A stretch of DNA of 64,000 nt from Moringa oleifera. Taxonomy: Eukaryota > Streptophyta > Magnoliopsida > Brassicales > Moringaceae. Below the pieces are notes generated by a model. It worked only from the letters and a program-made list of their open reading frames with translations, ran no database searches and was not told where the DNA came from. The stretch covers positions 9,338,001-9,402,000 of the forward strand of contig JAJFZO010000094.1 of NCBI GenBank assembly GCA_021397835.1, in the 5' to 3' direction. Position numbers and translations under genes: made by a program. Shown here in pieces: positions 61,264 to 64,000 of this stretch; positions within the stretch are counted from its first letter, which is position 1, and every line of letters begins with the position of its first letter.

Positions 61264-63752
61264 TCAGAAATTGTCTTCTCTATAAGAGCAATGCAGAGGG
61301 GAGATTGCTTTATTATTGTGCCTCATCAATGGTGAAACATTCCCAATATCTTGTAAAGGCGATCGCCTAGGAGGAAGTATTCCTGTGTTGCCTGCCTGTG
61401 TATTTCTTCGCCGGTCACTAATGGCCTCCCACTGCTTGCATCCATCATCGTTGTTCTCATGGTTTTCCTTTAAACGACAAACCAGCACCCTCTTTTCTGT
61501 TTCAGTTTGTGCCTCTCGGGCTAGTGAAGATAAGTGTTTTGCCCTTGATAATGAGTTCAGATCCTTCCTTAACCGTTCAAGCTCCAGGTGAAGCATTGAC
61601 ACTTCTGTTTGCAGTTGGTTTGCCTTTGCCTCAGAAGAAAATGCTTTCTGTCTCCACTCTTGGACCTAACAGAAGGCCACAGACATCTCCATTAGATTTG
61701 TTAATTCAGATGGAGATAAGCAGGACACAAGCAAGTGAAATAGCCATAGAAACAGACAATGAAAGCAATAAAGGGTTGGATGGATATCAAAAATCTTACA
61801 GCAGAACGAAGGGATTGCATCTGACAATCTGAATCAAGTGCTCGATCTTCCCAAAAATCGCGAGAAGCCTGCAATTCCTCCATCTCCCCTCTCACTTGCC
61901 CCAACATCTCTTGCATTTGCGACCACTGCTCTGTCTCAGCCCGGACTTGCTCTAAGATCCTCTTCACTATAGTCTTGCAATGTCCTGAACACACTTTCTC
62001 CTCATGAGCCATCGTCCCCTGCAAAACAAATCTGTCAGATCCTTCTCCACATGTCTTCTGTGAAACCAAATCAACAGAAATATTACCATTTCCTGCAAAA
62101 TTTTCCAGGACGCAGCAACAGCATATTAACACCTTTCCTAATCCTAATACGATATCGAAGCATATTAACACCTTGCACTTTATCAGTGAACTTGCAGCAT
62201 TACAAGTTTAATATGTGCTCTGGGTTCCAAACAGATCATGTTCTAAGGACAAGGAGCATCTGAAAAGCTCCTTCCCTCATGATAGATTTCATGATACAGA
62301 CAGCTTGGATACTAAATTCATAGAGGCTATCAATTATTGGCAGCAACAAGGAGAAGAGAAACAAAGAAGGGATTGAACCTTATATGGTTGTCGTACAGGC
62401 ATATCTAGAACTTCAATTTGCTTGGAACTGGACACAGAGCTGTCGGCTGTGGAGAGCATTGAACCATACTCCTTTTCCATTCTTTCTAACAAAATCCCAT
62501 TGGACAATCCCTCCATTTTCCTTCTCAGAATCTCCATCTGCATATCATTCCAATCAAATCCACTTCCAGGAAGTAACGAAACAACAGAATCAGGTAACTT
62601 TTCCAAGTTTCCCTGGTCAGATAAGATTACTAAAACCTTTAAAAGTTATTAGAGAGAGTAATAATTACATTGCTGTCACTGTTTGACACAAAGCTCTGGT
62701 AAACTTGGCAGCTTGTTCTGATTGACAAGCTTGCTTCTGCCATTTCTTGAATCTCTTTCACGCATATCACATCTGACATTCCTCCAAACTTCTCTAGTCT
62801 TCTTTGGAGAAAAGAAGCTTGCTTATCAAAATTGCTACAATTCTTAACCTCTAACTCCTTAGCTCTTGGGCTTCTCTGCAACTTCTCCAGCTTCTCCACC
62901 AAACAATTGATCTCTTGCTCCAAAACCATGCTCACATTCTTTCCTTCAGAAATTTTCTTTCTGCCCTATAAACGAATCAAAACAAACAATAATCAATTGA
63001 AAGTGGATAAATCTGAACTGGAAATCTTATTTCCTTTTTGGTAAAAAGGAACCATGTGGTTGAACTAGTAATCTCAGCAACATAAATTGGGCGTAAGAGC
63101 TAAACTCAGGTTTCTTCTCGTGCATTTTCTCCAAACCCGATAGAAACCCAAAACCAAGTCGCATTGGACCCATTTTTGAATTTTGTAGTGTTTACCACTT
63201 CATATTTCTTTCTTTGCCTACATTTTCTCAGCAAACAAACAGGCCAACCAGTATGAAATAGAACGAGAAAAGAAAAGAACTTACGGAGAGTAGAGTCTGA
63301 ACAGCATATCTGAGGATCCTCTCTATCTGCACTCTCCTCCTCTCCATCTTCTTCACTGCAATCTCTTTCTCCATCCTCAGCAGATTGCACTCTGCCCTCA
63401 ATATCTCAGCTTGAAACTTCCACTTCTCCTCCTCCACATCTACCATCCCACAGGCTCTTTCTTCTCTCTCTTCCACTCTGTCTCTCCTCCTATCCTCACT
63501 GAACTGGTCCACAGAACTCAGCACCACGACTGGCGCAGGAACCCCTCTGGCAAACGATCTTTCTTGATCAAAAAGTGTCTCCAATCTCCCTCTCCGGTCT
63601 TTCTGCGATGTGGGTTTCGCAGGAGGGCCCTTTGCCAGCTTCGTGCGAGGCCTGCGTGGCAAATGGAGGATTCGTGGTGTCGGTGCTGCTTGTGTGTACT
63701 GCCATCTTGGCCTCCTTCCCGCTGCTGCTGCTGTCGCGTACATTCTCTCCAT
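61264..63752 (-). CDS. Coiled-coil protein of unknown function
   Basis: I do not recognise the family with certainty. Five exons, all phase 0: 63752-63285, 62965-62669, 62612-62379, 62018-61800, 61665-61264, giving 539 residues. The N-terminus (1-60) is Arg/Pro/Ala-rich and basic (GRRPRWQY, RPRTKLAKGPPAKP), then LETLFDQERSF and a Glu/Arg-rich segment. From about 100 to 470 there are long amphipathic helices with heptad Leu/Ile and many E, K, R, Q (for example EILRAECNLLRMEKEIAVKK, EQEINCLVEKLEKLQ, LHLELERLRKDLN), typical of coiled coils. The C-terminal ~90 residues are polar. No transmembrane segment or enzyme motif is seen. It could be a cytoskeleton-, Golgi- or nuclear-matrix-associated protein. 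ATG 63752 is the first Met in frame, and the exons join without a break. Confidence 0.8.
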
Positions 63753-64000
63753 GCAAAACCAACCTGGCCTCCTTCAATCTCTGTTTTCTGGTCGCAGAAA
63801 TAAAGATTATGGGTTTCCTGTCGAGGTAGTAGCTTTGGGTTTTAGGTGTGTGTTACATAGGAGAAATTTAAGAACTTCCACGCAAAAATCAGAGGGCTTT
63901 GGTGAATCACATGAAAGCAGAGCCTTGAGTTTTAATTGCAACGGATAGCGACAGCCTGAGAGACGGAGAGAAGTGAGAGTTCATAATAATTGCTCGAACA
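63753..64000 (-). promoter_or_regulatory. 5' leader/promoter of the coiled-coil gene (window end)
   Basis: Upstream sequence of the minus-strand gene at the right edge. Plus-strand open frames here (63575-63829, 63610-63948) mainly mirror exon 1 and are not supported as genes. Confidence 0.4.

Noticed and set aside
63575..63948. Plus-strand frames at the right edge
   Set aside because: They mirror exon 1 of the minus-strand coiled-coil gene and its leader.
1..64000. Phage, CRISPR, operon, IS or other bacterial-type systems
   Set aside because: The window is plant nuclear DNA: spliced genes, plant families and no direct-repeat arrays of CRISPR type.

Overview
The window is nuclear DNA of a flowering plant. 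Genes are split by many AT-rich GT-AG introns, intergenic DNA is very AT-rich with poly-A/T runs and microsatellites, a decayed Ty1/copia element is present, and the proteins belong to plant families (half-size ABCG exporter, TRAUCO, RETICULATA-related, DUF604 glycosyltransferase, plastid DAD1-like lipase). A woody eudicot, probably a rosid, fits best; the species cannot be fixed from sequence alone. There are no operons, CRISPR arrays, rRNA genes or recognisable tRNA genes.

Layout. 0.57-12.3 kb: two tandem, same-strand ABCG15/ABCG12-type transporter genes (the first lacks its first exon because it lies beyond the left edge), separated by a decayed copia retrotransposon. 14.9-17.6 kb (minus): TRAUCO/ASH2-like SPRY protein. 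20.7-28.9 kb (plus): an 11-exon NAD kinase of the NADK1 type, divergent from TRAUCO. 29.8-38.2 kb: three tandem DUF604 (GT31, Fringe-like) glycosyltransferase copies in three states: a multiply broken pseudogene, a copy with one frameshift, and an intact gene. 39.0-43.1 kb (minus): a plastid-envelope RETICULATA-RELATED protein in 8 exons. 46.5-48.0 kb (minus): an intronless plastid phospholipase A1-I gamma type lipase, flanked by two AT-rich foldback repeats. 49.5-52.2 kb (plus): a FHIT-type HIT hydrolase. 53.4-56.7 kb (plus): a cinnamoyl-CoA-reductase-like / phenylacetaldehyde-reductase-like SDR. 58.3-58.7 kb (minus, leader exon near 59.8 kb): an 80-residue single-membrane-span protein, probably mitochondrial. 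61.3-63.8 kb (minus): a coiled-coil protein of unknown function.

The genes do not form one pathway; this is an ordinary gene-rich plant segment shaped by local duplication. The most unusual signal is in the FHIT gene. Continuous reading of the HIT fold needs a 3-nt exon between a normal GT-AG intron and an AT-AC intron with a perfect U12-type 5' splice site and a U12-like branch site. Other points of interest are the graded decay of the DUF604 array, the exactly conserved exon lengths of the ABCG pair, several 58-109 bp tandem duplications, and the paired foldback elements around the lipase gene. All exon coordinates were read by eye from reading frame, splice dinucleotides and family similarity, and have no transcript support here.
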